Source of the DNA: NCED01 sp035493955
Lineage (GTDB): Bacteria > Pseudomonadota > Alphaproteobacteria > Caulobacterales > Caulobacteraceae
DNA length: 64,000 bases
Assembly: GCA_035493955.1 (NCBI GenBank)
Contig: DATJHI010000035.1
Span: forward strand, 186,001-250,000
Reading direction: 5' to 3'
Numbering within the stretch: the stretch's first letter is position 1; each line of letters starts with the position of its first letter. Positions 26,424-34,655 of this stretch are shown here, piece by piece. The translations under genes and the position numbers were made by a program. The notes under the pieces were generated by a model. The model was not told the DNA's origin and ran no database searches. It saw nothing but the letters and a program-made list of their open reading frames with translations.

Positions 26424-26750
26424 ATGCTGCGCAGGGTGCTGACGGCAGTCGCCGCGCTTGTCCTGGCCGGGACGGCGACGGTGTGGGCGCTGGCCCCGTT
26501 GCGCGCCGTCGCCTTGTGGCCAGGGATGTTCTGGTCGGCGCTGGTCCTGGCCGGACTGGTGTTCGAGCGCTTCGTCTACAAGCCGATACGCCGCGATCTT
26601 CCGGGCGCCGGCTGGGAGGCGACCGGCGAACGCTTCATCGACCCGGCGACCCGCCGCGAGGTCCAGGTGTTCTTCCGTCCCGCCGACGGCAAGCGGATGT
26701 ACGTCCGCGCCGACGCCGCCCGGCCGCAGCCGCCGCCGACGTCAGACTAG
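26424..26750 (+). CDS. Small inner-membrane protein of unknown function
   Basis: 108 residues. Two hydrophobic helices (~8-24 and ~28-48), then a soluble C-terminal half containing ERFVYKPIRRDLPGAGWEATGERFIDP...VQVFFRPADGKRMYVRAD. The topology suggests both termini in the cytoplasm with a basic tail domain. Starts 5 nt after the YbjQ gene, so likely part of the same operon. I do not recognise the family; no catalytic motif is visible. The stop is 4 nt from that of the convergent TonB receptor. Confidence 0.75.
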   Translation: MLRRVLTAVAALVLAGTATVWALAPLRAVALWPGMFWSALVLAGLVFERFVYKPIRRDLPGAGWEATGERFIDPATRREVQVFFRPADGKRMYVRADAARPQPPPTSD

Positions 26751-26754
26751 ACGT

Positions 26755-28692
26755 TCAGAACCGCACCCGCAGGTCCGCATAGACGCTGCGCCGAGCCTCC
26801 GTGGCGGCCGGCGCGGGAAACTCCTGGTGACGGGCGTGCAGCAGGTTGATCCCGGAGAGGGAAAGCTGCACGCGGTCGGTGACGTTCCAGCCGATCCGGC
26901 CGCCCAGCTCCACATAGGACGGCACGCGCGGATCGGGCAGGGCGCCGACGTAGCGCAGATCGGCGTCGACGGCGACCCGGCGATCTAGGTTCATCGACGA
27001 CTTCAGCGAGGCCTGGGCCCTGGGGTCGTCCCCCGCCTGGGGCAGGCCCAGGATCTTGCTCGCGCCCGACCGGAACTTCAGATGCTCGGACAGGAGGTTG
27101 AGGCCCGCCGAAATCCGCCACCAGGGTGCGACCCGGTAGTCGCCCCAGGCCTCCATCCCATAGGTGTAGCCCCGCATGCCGTTGCCCCATTGCAGGGGCA
27201 GGAACGTGACCGGCGTGGGCTCGATGGTGCGCAGGTCGTCGTAGACGTTGTAGTAGGCGGAGACCGAGAAGCTCAGCCGATCGGTCGGCTCGGCCCGCGC
27301 GCCGAACTCATAGGCGGTGAGCCTTTCCGGCTGCCAGGCGGACCCGCCGACCAGGAACACCGTCGGCCCGATCTTTTCGATCACGTCCCGGTCGAAGGGG
27401 GTCGGCGAACGGATCGCGCGCGAGGCCGCCGCCCACAGCAGGATCGGCGCCTTGGGGTTCCAGGAAATCCGCACGCTCGGCAGCGGGGTCAGGTGCGAAT
27501 AGGGATCGTCCTCCAGCTTGATCCCGAGGATCAGCTTGGTCGTGCTGGTGAGGGCGACGCTGTCCTGAACGAAGGCGTTGGTGAGGTCGAGGGTCCGGCT
27601 GGACGGCGAGAAGATCAGGCCGCCGGTGCTGTTGATCTCGTATTTGGTCAAGCGCACCCCGGCGCCCCAGACCACCTGGTGAGCGCGGCCGAGGCTGAAG
27701 CTGTGCTGGACGTCCAGGTCGTACATGTCCTGGGTGAAGCGGCCGGAGTCGGCGGTCGATCCCCGCTCGACCCGATCGTAATAGGCCTGGACCTGAAGCG
27801 ACGAGCCGCTCGGCCCGGGGTGGGTCCAGCGGGCCAGCAGATTGTGGCCGGTTATGTCCTCGCTTCCGCCCGTTCCCAGGTGCTCGGAGCCGTTGTAGGC
27901 GTCCCCCTGCAGGGTCACCATGTCCCCGGACGGCGGGGACCAGTCCAGGCGGAACCCGCCCTGGGGCTTGCTCCAATGGTCGCCGGCCTTGTCTCCGGCC
28001 GCGGTGGCGCTGTCGGAGACATAGAAGTCCTTGACGTAGGCGCGCCAGGCCAGGTCGTCTCCGATCCGCCCGCCGTATTGCAGGCTGGCGCTGCGGGTCT
28101 GGTCGCCGCCCGACAGTTCGATCGTCCCGCCCTGGGTCTGCCTGGCCGTGCGGGTGATGATGTTGATCACTCCGTTGACGGCGTTGGCGCCCCACAGCGT
28201 CGCGCCGGGGCCGCTGATCACCTCGATGCGCTCGATGTCCTCAGGCAGGACGTCCTGCATGTCCCAGTAGACGCCCTCGAACAGGGGCGAATAGACGGTG
28301 CGGCCGTCGATCAGCACGAGCAGCTTGTTGGCGAAGTTCTGGGCTTGGCTGCTTCCGCTCATGCCGCGGGCGGTGATGACGTAGGCGCTGGCGCTGGTCT
28401 GCGCTACCTGGAGGTTGGGGGCGAGGCGCAGGATTTCGGGGACGCTGTTCGCGCCCGACCGGACGATGTCGTCATGGGTGATGACATAGATCGCCGCCGG
28501 CGCGGAATTCAGCGGCTCCATGGTCTTGGTGACCGACAGGATGTCGATATTGGCCAACTCTCTGATCGACATCTGCTGCAGGTCTTCGACCGTCTGCGCA
28601 TACGCGACGGCGCCCAGCGGCGCGACCGTTCCGATCAGCCCCGCCGCACAACAGAATGCACTCACCAGCCCCGACTGACGCATCGCCCCCAA
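26755..28692 (-). CDS. TonB-dependent outer-membrane receptor
   Basis: 645 residues. Signal peptide ~1-33 ending AVAYAQ, then an N-terminal segment TVEDLQQMSIRELANIDI, a plug domain (~50-170: VTKTMEPLNSAPAAIYVITHDDI, PEILRLAPNLQVAQ, LLVLIDGRTVY, ERIEVISGPGATLWGANAVNGVINIITR), and a 22-strand barrel ending in ...DLRVRF. It imports a scarce ligand, probably an iron or metal chelate or cobalamin-like compound, across the outer membrane using TonB energy. Only the barrel ligand loops could tell which, and I cannot assign it. An EcfG-type promoter (28737-28761) lies 45-69 nt upstream. The start could also be the ATG three codons in. Confidence 0.92.
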   Translation of the reverse strand: MGAMRQSGLVSAFCCAAGLIGTVAPLGAVAYAQTVEDLQQMSIRELANIDILSVTKTMEPLNSAPAAIYVITHDDIVRSGANSVPEILRLAPNLQVAQTSASAYVITARGMSGSSQAQNFANKLLVLIDGRTVYSPLFEGVYWDMQDVLPEDIERIEVISGPGATLWGANAVNGVINIITRTARQTQGGTIELSGGDQTRSASLQYGGRIGDDLAWRAYVKDFYVSDSATAAGDKAGDHWSKPQGGFRLDWSPPSGDMVTLQGDAYNGSEHLGTGGSEDITGHNLLARWTHPGPSGSSLQVQAYYDRVERGSTADSGRFTQDMYDLDVQHSFSLGRAHQVVWGAGVRLTKYEINSTGGLIFSPSSRTLDLTNAFVQDSVALTSTTKLILGIKLEDDPYSHLTPLPSVRISWNPKAPILLWAAASRAIRSPTPFDRDVIEKIGPTVFLVGGSAWQPERLTAYEFGARAEPTDRLSFSVSAYYNVYDDLRTIEPTPVTFLPLQWGNGMRGYTYGMEAWGDYRVAPWWRISAGLNLLSEHLKFRSGASKILGLPQAGDDPRAQASLKSSMNLDRRVAVDADLRYVGALPDPRVPSYVELGGRIGWNVTDRVQLSLSGINLLHARHQEFPAPAATEARRSVYADLRVRF

Positions 28693-28736
28693 AGCGCAGA
28701 CCCCCCGGCGCCTACCCGGACGCCATGGCGGTCAAG

Positions 28737-28761
28737 AACGCCCTAACCGGAGTCTGGTTCC
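28737..28761 (-). promoter_or_regulatory. EcfG-type (general stress) promoter for TonB receptor
   Basis: On the minus strand GGAAC (28761-28757), 16 nt, then CGTT (28740-28737): an exact match to the EcfG/SigT consensus GGAAC-N16/17-CGTT of alphaproteobacterial general stress promoters. It sits in intergenic DNA at a suitable distance from the TonB receptor start. Confidence 0.6.
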
Positions 28762-28908
28762 CGGATTTTGTCGACTATCCGACTTAAGGACGGCGCCGCA
28801 CATCCGGGTGATGGCGATCCTATTGCCTTGGGGTTGCGGCCAAATGGCTTAAGGTCCCACAATCGCCATGCGCAAAGGCGACACATACGCCAGATCGGGA
28901 GTATGGCC

Positions 28909-29124
28909 ATGATCAGCGTGCAGTACGGCGTGGTCCGCATCGACGGACGGTGGATAGTCATCAGCCAGGGGCTGCGGTTCGGGTCCTACGAGACCAGCGC
29001 CGAGGCCGAGCAGGTCGCGAGGCTGATGGCCGACCAAGCCGCCGGCGTGCCGGTGCAGATCCATCTGCAGAACGAGATGGGCGAGCTTCACCGGGAAGAG
29101 TACGTCTCGGCCGACGGCGAATAA
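28909..29124 (+). CDS. Small conserved-type protein, DUF2188-like
   Basis: 71 residues. The start is placed at the ATG (MISVQYGVV) because GGGAG lies 7 nt upstream; the ATG two codons earlier is too close to it. Pattern VRIDGRWIVISQGLRFGSYETSAEAEQVARLMADQA: a short beta-hairpin followed by an Ala/Glu helix, as in DUF2188-type proteins. Probably a small cytoplasmic protein; function unknown. It lies alone, reading away from the TonB receptor. Confidence 0.7.
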   Translation: MISVQYGVVRIDGRWIVISQGLRFGSYETSAEAEQVARLMADQAAGVPVQIHLQNEMGELHREEYVSADGE

Positions 29125-29317
29125 TAGCCGCCGGACTCAACATCCAGGCTCAATTTTCTGGGCTGGATATCGATATTAACCACAATTGGCCTTCGTTCCG
29201 GCCGCGTCCCAGAGCCCGGCGAGGCCGGCCCGTCTTCGGATGTGATAAACGGGGAAAACAGCCCGAAGGCGCGCCGATCCGTCGCCCCGCGGGAGAACCA
29301 GGGAGCGGGCGAGCATC

Positions 29318-30649
29318 ATGGTTGCGGGTACCGTCGGCATTTCCGAGGTGATCGATCGAAGCCCCCTGGGCGGGTTCCAGAGACGGGTGGTGGCGATCTG
29401 CACGCTCCTGGCCTTCGTCGAGGGGTTCGACGCCCAGAACGCCGGCTACACCGCCCCCGCCCTGGCCAAGGCCTTTCATCTGAACCAGAACGCCATCGGC
29501 CTGTTCTTCTCGCTCGGTTTGTTCGGCCTGATGCTGGGCGCCCTGTTCGTGGCTCCCGTCGCCGACCGGGTCGGCCGTAAGCCGGTGCTGCTGGCCTGTC
29601 TGGTCATGTTCGGCCTGTGCAGCCTGGGCCAGGCCTTCGCGCCCACCGCGACGGTGCTTTACCTGTTCCGCTTCCTCACCCTGCTGGGGATCGGCGGAGC
29701 CATGCCCAACGCGGTCGCCATGACCTCCGAATATTCGCCCCATCGCAGCCGCTCGCTGATGATCGTGGTCATGTTCAACGGCTTCATCGGCGGCTCCATC
29801 GTCGCGGGCCTGGTCACCGCGCCGCTGATGAAGGTCGCCGGTTGGCCGTGGGTCTATGTCATCGGCGGGACGCTGCCCTTGCTGCTTGCCCCGATCGTGC
29901 TGTTCCTGCTGCCGGAATCGGTTCGCTTCCTGGCGTCCAGGAATGGGGCGCAGGCGCGGGTCGCGCCGCTGATGCGGCGGATCGACCCCACGGTGTCGCC
30001 GCAGACCCGCTTCGTCCTCGACGACCACGCGACGTCGCGGATGTCGGTGCGGGCGCTGTTCCGGGACGGGCGGGCGCGCAAGACCGTCTTCCTCTGGGTG
30101 CTGGTGTTCTGCAGCCTCCTGGACCTCTATCTCCTGACCAACTGGCTGCCGACCCAGATCCATTCCCTGGGACTGTCCGTGGTCGTCGCCATACTGATCG
30201 CGACGCTGCTCCAAGTCGGCGGCCTGGGCGGCATGGCGCTGGCGTGGTTCATGGACAGGGTCGGGCCTACCCGGATCCTGTGCGGCGCCTATCTGCTGGC
30301 CGCGGCCTCCATCGCCTGCCTCGCCCTGGCGGGGAACAGCGTGCCTCTGCTGGTCCTGTCGGTGCTGTCGGCGGGCTTCGGAGTGATCGGCGGCCAGACC
30401 TCCGCCAATGCGGTGGCCGCGGCGACCTATCCCACCGAGATCCGGGCGACCGGCGTCGGCTGGTTCCTCGGCATCGGCCGGATCGGCTCCATCGTCGGGC
30501 CCTTCCTCGCCGGTTTCCTGCTGTCGAACGGCATGTCGAACCGCGACGTGTTCCTGCTGGCCGTGGTCCCCGCCCTGGCGGCGGCGGCCGCCGCCGTCGG
30601 CATGGGTCCGTGGAAGCCCGAGGCCAGGCCCGAGGCGGCGACCGTCTGA
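29318..30649 (+). CDS. MFS transporter, aromatic acid:H+ symporter family
   Basis: 443 residues, 12 predicted helices. The N-terminal LLAFVEGFDAQNAGYTAPAL carries the conserved Asp of helix 1 (GFDA) typical of PcaK/BenK-like AAHS permeases, and motif A is ADRVGRKPVLL between helices 2 and 3. C-terminal half: GFGVIGGQTSANAVAAATYPTEIRATGVGW, also characteristic. It takes up benzoate-, protocatechuate- or similar aromatic acids with protons. The neighbours (Tat-type binding protein, amidohydrolase) support an aromatic or organic-acid role, but the ligand is not determined. Confidence 0.88.
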   Translation: MVAGTVGISEVIDRSPLGGFQRRVVAICTLLAFVEGFDAQNAGYTAPALAKAFHLNQNAIGLFFSLGLFGLMLGALFVAPVADRVGRKPVLLACLVMFGLCSLGQAFAPTATVLYLFRFLTLLGIGGAMPNAVAMTSEYSPHRSRSLMIVVMFNGFIGGSIVAGLVTAPLMKVAGWPWVYVIGGTLPLLLAPIVLFLLPESVRFLASRNGAQARVAPLMRRIDPTVSPQTRFVLDDHATSRMSVRALFRDGRARKTVFLWVLVFCSLLDLYLLTNWLPTQIHSLGLSVVVAILIATLLQVGGLGGMALAWFMDRVGPTRILCGAYLLAAASIACLALAGNSVPLLVLSVLSAGFGVIGGQTSANAVAAATYPTEIRATGVGWFLGIGRIGSIVGPFLAGFLLSNGMSNRDVFLLAVVPALAAAAAAVGMGPWKPEARPEAATV

Positions 30650-30762
30650 GACGATTTTCCCGCCCCTTCAATGTCGTCCATCCGTCCTGGATGCGCTAAG
30701 GCTCGGGCAGGGCGCGGCCGCGGAGCCGGCCAGCGAAGGGGAGGGACGCCGATGAATCATCT

Positions 30763-31614
30763 TTGCGCCGGGACACGCCCTTGGTAGTCCACCGCCGCAC
30801 AGTATTGGCCGGCATGGCGGCCGCCGGGCTCGGCGTCGCCGCTCGGCGCGCCTCGGCGGCGCAGCGACAGGGAGCGGCCATGAAACCGGATGCGGACGTG
30901 ATCAAGAGCCTCGCCCCCACCGGGAGGCTTCGCGCCGCCATCAACCTGGGCAACAGCGTCCTGGCCCAGAAGGACCCGGTCACCGGCCAGCTCGGCGGCG
31001 CCTCGGTCGCCCTCGCCACCGAGCTCGCCCACCGGCTGGGGGTTCCACTGGATCCGGTGCTCTACGCTTCGGCCGGCAAGGTGGTCGAGGATCTGAACGC
31101 CGGCGTCTGGGACGTGGCCTTCATGGCCGCCGAGCCGGAGCGGGCGGGGACCATCGCCTTCACCGCCCCCTATGTGATCATCGAGGGGGCCTATCTGGTG
31201 CGCGACGGCGCCGCCTTCCGCGTCCCCGCCGACCTGGACCGCGACGGCGTCCGCATCGCCTGCGAGAAGGGCGCCGCCTACACCCTTTTCCTGCAGCGGA
31301 CGATCAAGCACGCGACCCTGGCGACCTTCGACAGCGCCGGGAGCTATATCGAGCTGTTCAAGGCGGACAGGACCCTGGACGCCGCGGCCGGGGTGCGCCA
31401 GGCCCTGGTCGCCGCCGCCCCGCCGGGGTCGGGTTTCCGGGTGCTCCCCGAGGGCTTCCAGAAGATTGCCCAGGCCATGGGCACGCCCAGGGAGCGGGTC
31501 GCGGGCGCGCGCTACCTCGACGGCTTCATCGACGAGCTGAAGGCGACCCCCTTCATCCGCGAGGCGCTGCAGCGCAGCGGCCAGGACGTGGCCATCGCCG
31601 CCCCGCCGGGCTGA
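30763..31614 (+). CDS. Periplasmic solute-binding protein, Tat-type signal
   Basis: 283 residues from a TTG at 30763. Twin-Arg signal (HRRTVLAGMAAAGLGVAA, cleavage near RASA-AQ), then a family 3 extracellular binding-protein fold: LAPTGRLRAAINLGNSV, GASVALATELAHRLG, DLNAGVWDVAFMAAEPERAGTIAFTAPY, GVRIACEKGAAYTLFL. No ABC permease or ATPase is nearby, so it may serve a distant transporter or act as a sensor/carrier. The start is odd: the best Shine-Dalgarno (GGGGAGGG) leads to an ATG at 30752 whose frame ends after 11 codons and overlaps this TTG, suggesting translational coupling or a frameshift near the 5' end. Confidence 0.8.
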   Translation: MRRDTPLVVHRRTVLAGMAAAGLGVAARRASAAQRQGAAMKPDADVIKSLAPTGRLRAAINLGNSVLAQKDPVTGQLGGASVALATELAHRLGVPLDPVLYASAGKVVEDLNAGVWDVAFMAAEPERAGTIAFTAPYVIIEGAYLVRDGAAFRVPADLDRDGVRIACEKGAAYTLFLQRTIKHATLATFDSAGSYIELFKADRTLDAAAGVRQALVAAAPPGSGFRVLPEGFQKIAQAMGTPRERVAGARYLDGFIDELKATPFIREALQRSGQDVAIAAPPG

Positions 31615-31633
31615 ACGGCCCGACGGCGCCCGC

Positions 31634-32710
31634 TCAAGCCGGGATATTGAACAGCCGGGAGGCCGTGCCGCCCAGGATGGCGACCTTGTCGGCGTCGCTG
31701 AGCCCCGGGGTCGTCATGACCGTTTCGATGGGATCGTCGACCCAGGGAAAGGGGTAGTCGGTGCCGATCATCATGCGCCGGGGCCCGACCACCGCGGCCA
31801 GGTGCCGGGTGGCCTCTGGCGTGAACACCAGGGCGTCGACGTAGAGCCGCTTCATGTATTCGCTGGGCTTCTTCTTCGGCGGCGGATCGCTGGGCGGGCA
31901 GGTGTCGGGATTGGCCAGGCAGCCATGGTCGGACCGGTCGACGTAGGACGGCAGGTAGCCGCCGCCGTGGGCCGCGGCGATCCGCAGTTCGGGGAACCGG
32001 TCGAAGGTTCCCTGGAAGATCAGGTGCGACAGGGCGATGGTGGTCTCGAGCGGATTGCCGATGACGTTGGCGAGCGAGCCGCCGCCGGTGGTGCGCTTGG
32101 CGATGCCGGTGACCAGGGCGCTGTCCTGCGGGTGCAGGAACACCGTGGCGTTCAGGTCCTGGCACTTCTTCCAGAACGGGTCGAAGCGGGGGGAGGCCAG
32201 TTCCTCCCCGTTGACGGTGCAGCCCAGGGAAGCGCCGCGCAGGCCGCGCGTCTTCATGGCGTCCTCGAGCTGGGCCGCAGCCAGGTCGGGATGCTGCATG
32301 GCCACGCAGGCCAGGGCGTAGAAGCGGCCGGGATAGGTCCGGGTCAGGTCGGCGACCCGTCCGTTCAGGCGGTCGATGAATCGCGCCGATAGCTCCCGGT
32401 CCATGTCGTACCAGTAGGGGTTGGCGCTCAGCACCTCGACGTCGATGCCCTGGCGGTCCATCCGGGCCAGCCGCACGGCGTCCACCGCCATCCGCTTGTC
32501 CGCCGACCGGTCGCGGGCCTGGAAGGGCGTGCCGGCCAGCACGTCGGTCATGTCGGGGGCGACGTGGGCGTGGATGTCGACGGTCCGGACCCGCTTGCCG
32601 CCGACCCGCCAGATCTTGCGCTGGGTCGCGGGCGCGGCGGCGAGCCCGGCGGCCGGCGTCAGGGCCGCGGCGGCCCCCAATCCCTGCAGAATCGCGCGTC
32701 TGTGCAGCAC
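31634..32710 (-). CDS. Amidohydrolase-family protein with Tat signal
   Basis: 358 residues, GTG start. Tat-like signal LHRRAILQGLGAAAALTPAAGLAAA. The rest is a TIM-barrel amidohydrolase of the amidohydrolase-2 (PF04909) group: metal ligands H47-x-H49 in DIHAHV, the RLARMDRQGIDVEVLSANP element, a later metal His in IAAAHGGG, and catalytic Asp in IGTDYPFPW. Relatives include ACMS decarboxylase, gamma-resorcylate decarboxylase and 4-oxalomesaconate hydratase, all acting on aromatic ring acids or their cleavage products. A periplasmic location for such an enzyme is unusual. It converges with the Tat-type binding protein, with 19 nt between the two stops. Confidence 0.85.
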   Translation of the reverse strand: MLHRRAILQGLGAAAALTPAAGLAAAPATQRKIWRVGGKRVRTVDIHAHVAPDMTDVLAGTPFQARDRSADKRMAVDAVRLARMDRQGIDVEVLSANPYWYDMDRELSARFIDRLNGRVADLTRTYPGRFYALACVAMQHPDLAAAQLEDAMKTRGLRGASLGCTVNGEELASPRFDPFWKKCQDLNATVFLHPQDSALVTGIAKRTTGGGSLANVIGNPLETTIALSHLIFQGTFDRFPELRIAAAHGGGYLPSYVDRSDHGCLANPDTCPPSDPPPKKKPSEYMKRLYVDALVFTPEATRHLAAVVGPRRMMIGTDYPFPWVDDPIETVMTTPGLSDADKVAILGGTASRLFNIPA

Positions 32711-32799
32711 GTCGGCGTCCCCCGAATGCGGGCGGGAGATCTTCGGCGCCTCCCGTCGGCGCGACGCTAACCCATTTGGCCGTACGGGTGTAGCGGCCG

Positions 32800-34371
32800 C
32801 TAGGCGGACAGGGCGACGGCCTCGTGCTCGCTCGCGCGAGCCTTTTCCACCGCCGCATAGACGCCGGACAACAGGCTGGAGGGGCCGATCGGCTTGGCGA
32901 TGTGGCCGTCAGCTCCCGCCGCCGTGGCGGCGCGGACATGTTCGGGCATGGCGTTGGCGGTGAGGGCCAGGATCGGCGTCCGGGCCCGGCGCTCCGCCGC
33001 CTCCAGACGCCGGATTTCGCGGATCGCGGTCAGGCCGTCCATCACCGGCATCTGCATGTCCATCAGCACGACGTCGAAGCGTCCGGTGCGGAGGGCCTCC
33101 AGGGCGGCCGCCCCGTTCTCCACCGAAACCAGCACGGCCCCGGCGCCCATCAGGATCAGTTCGGCGACCCGGCGGTTGGTGCTGTGGTCGTCGGCCACCA
33201 GAACCCGCAGGCGTTCTCTAAGCGGCGAAGCCGGTCCGGACGCCGCACCCGTCTCCGGCGCCCGCTCTTCGCCGCGGGACCGCAAGGGCAGGCGCAGGCT
33301 GAACGTCGATCCCCGGCCGGGACTGGAGATGGCGTCGAGCCCTCCGCCCATCAGCTCCGCGAGGCTCTGGGAAATGGCCAGCCCCAGCCCCGAGCCGCCG
33401 AAGCGGCGGGCGATCGAACCGTCCGCCTGATGGAAACGGCCGAACAGGGCGTCCTTCTGGTCCATGGGGAAGCCCACCCCGGTGTCCTCGACCTCGAACA
33501 GCCAGCTCGGCGTGTCGCCGTCCTCGACCCGGATCCGCACGTGCACGCCTCCGGTCTCGGTGAACTTCACCGCGTTGGAGACCAGGTTGATCAGGATCTG
33601 CTTCAACCGCACAGGATCGGCCTCGACCGTCGTCCGGGCGCCGGGCCCGACGGTCAGGTCCATGGTCAGGCCCTTCTGCCGGGCCGCCAGACGGAAAAGT
33701 TCGACCACCTCGCCCGCCGCGTCGGCGGGGCGGAGCGGCTCGGTCACCAGCTCCATCCGCCCGGCCTCGACCCGGGCTATGTCCAGGATGTCGCAAAGCA
33801 GCCCGTTCAAGGCGGCGCTCGAACTTTCGATGATCCGGACCATCTCGCCCTGGCGCTCGGTCAGCTTGGTCTGGGCCAGGACGCCCGCCACGCCCAGGAT
33901 GCCGTTCAGGGGCGTGCGGATCTCATGGCTCATATTGGCGACGAATTCGCTCTTCGCGCGATTGGCCGCCTGGGCCCGGGCGTTGGCAGCCTGCAGCAGG
34001 GCCAGGGCGCTGCAGACGCCGGCGTAGCGGCCGTCCTCGACCACGATGATGCCGGTGAGCAGGTCGGAGCGGCGGGTGGACAGGCTCTCGCCGGTGAAAT
34101 CGGACGCCAGGGTGGCGCCTTCCACCACCAGGGGCGTGCGGTCCATGACCACGGCGATGGGGCGCACGGCGTAGAGCGCGCGCCCGTACTGGGACGCCAT
34201 CCGGAGCGAGAAGGCGTGGCGCTCCACCAGCCCCACCGGACGCGCCTCCGCGTCGATCACCGCGACCGCCAGGGTCTCCGGTTCATCCTCGAAGCGCCGG
34301 TACAGAACCTCGCCCAAGGTGTCGGGGGCGACGGCGGCGAGCGGCTCCGCCAGTTCACGCATACGCAACAT
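32800..34371 (-). CDS. Hybrid histidine kinase with CBS-like N-terminus
   Basis: 523 residues. No membrane segment. Residues ~10-130 look like a CBS-type ligand-binding pair (LGEVLYRRF..TLAVAVIDAEARPVGLVERHAF, then PLVVEGATLASDF..GIIVVEDGRYAGVCSAL). HisKA has His149 in NMSHEIRTPLNG; HATPase_c has NLVSNAVKFTE, VEDTGVGF and GGSGLGLAIS; the C-terminal receiver has phospho-acceptor Asp438 in VLMDMQMPVMDG and Lys in IAKPIG. It is a soluble hybrid kinase, probably reading an adenylate or nucleotide signal through the N-terminal domains (inference). The partner Hpt or output regulator is not adjacent. GGGGA 7 nt upstream supports the ATG. Confidence 0.9.
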   Translation of the reverse strand: MLRMRELAEPLAAVAPDTLGEVLYRRFEDEPETLAVAVIDAEARPVGLVERHAFSLRMASQYGRALYAVRPIAVVMDRTPLVVEGATLASDFTGESLSTRRSDLLTGIIVVEDGRYAGVCSALALLQAANARAQAANRAKSEFVANMSHEIRTPLNGILGVAGVLAQTKLTERQGEMVRIIESSSAALNGLLCDILDIARVEAGRMELVTEPLRPADAAGEVVELFRLAARQKGLTMDLTVGPGARTTVEADPVRLKQILINLVSNAVKFTETGGVHVRIRVEDGDTPSWLFEVEDTGVGFPMDQKDALFGRFHQADGSIARRFGGSGLGLAISQSLAELMGGGLDAISSPGRGSTFSLRLPLRSRGEERAPETGAASGPASPLRERLRVLVADDHSTNRRVAELILMGAGAVLVSVENGAAALEALRTGRFDVVLMDMQMPVMDGLTAIREIRRLEAAERRARTPILALTANAMPEHVRAATAAGADGHIAKPIGPSSLLSGVYAAVEKARASEHEAVALSA

Positions 34372-34419
34372 GGATGGTCCCCGTTGATGCGGGGTGCTTC
34401 TAGCGCGCGGAAGTAAAGG

Positions 34420-34572
34420 TCAAATTAAAACCACCGTAATATCGATTGATCCGAACCCGGAGTATTCCGCACAAGAAAATTTGTAATATCATTATTATAA
34501 AAATAGGTGTCATTTGGGCGCTTTGTCTCACACCTCGCTTATAAATACAGAAAAATAATTATCGTAATCTAT
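34420..34572. promoter_or_regulatory. AT-rich intergenic island
   Basis: Between the hybrid kinase and the CorA/ZntB gene. By direct count 79 of 120 bases at 34441-34560 are A or T (34% GC), against ~70% GC around. It contains TTAA-N7-GTAA at 34425-34439, one base off the CtrA site TTAA-N7-TTAA; an inverted repeat AGGTGT/ACACCT (34505-34510, 34530-34535); and TATAAA at 34496 and 34540. It probably carries the promoters of both flanking divergent genes. Confidence 0.5.
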
Positions 34573-34655
34573 CGGGAGGCTTCGGTTTGGGTTTGAATCG
34601 ACGCCACGTCCGCCAGCCGACGCCGAACTGTCATGAGGCGGCGGTAAGGGGGTGC

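Noticed and set aside
34587..34655. TTG start for the CorA/ZntB gene with a strong Shine-Dalgarno
   Set aside because: Would add 23 residues that look non-coding; the ATG at 34656 gives the normal family length and has its own AAGG.
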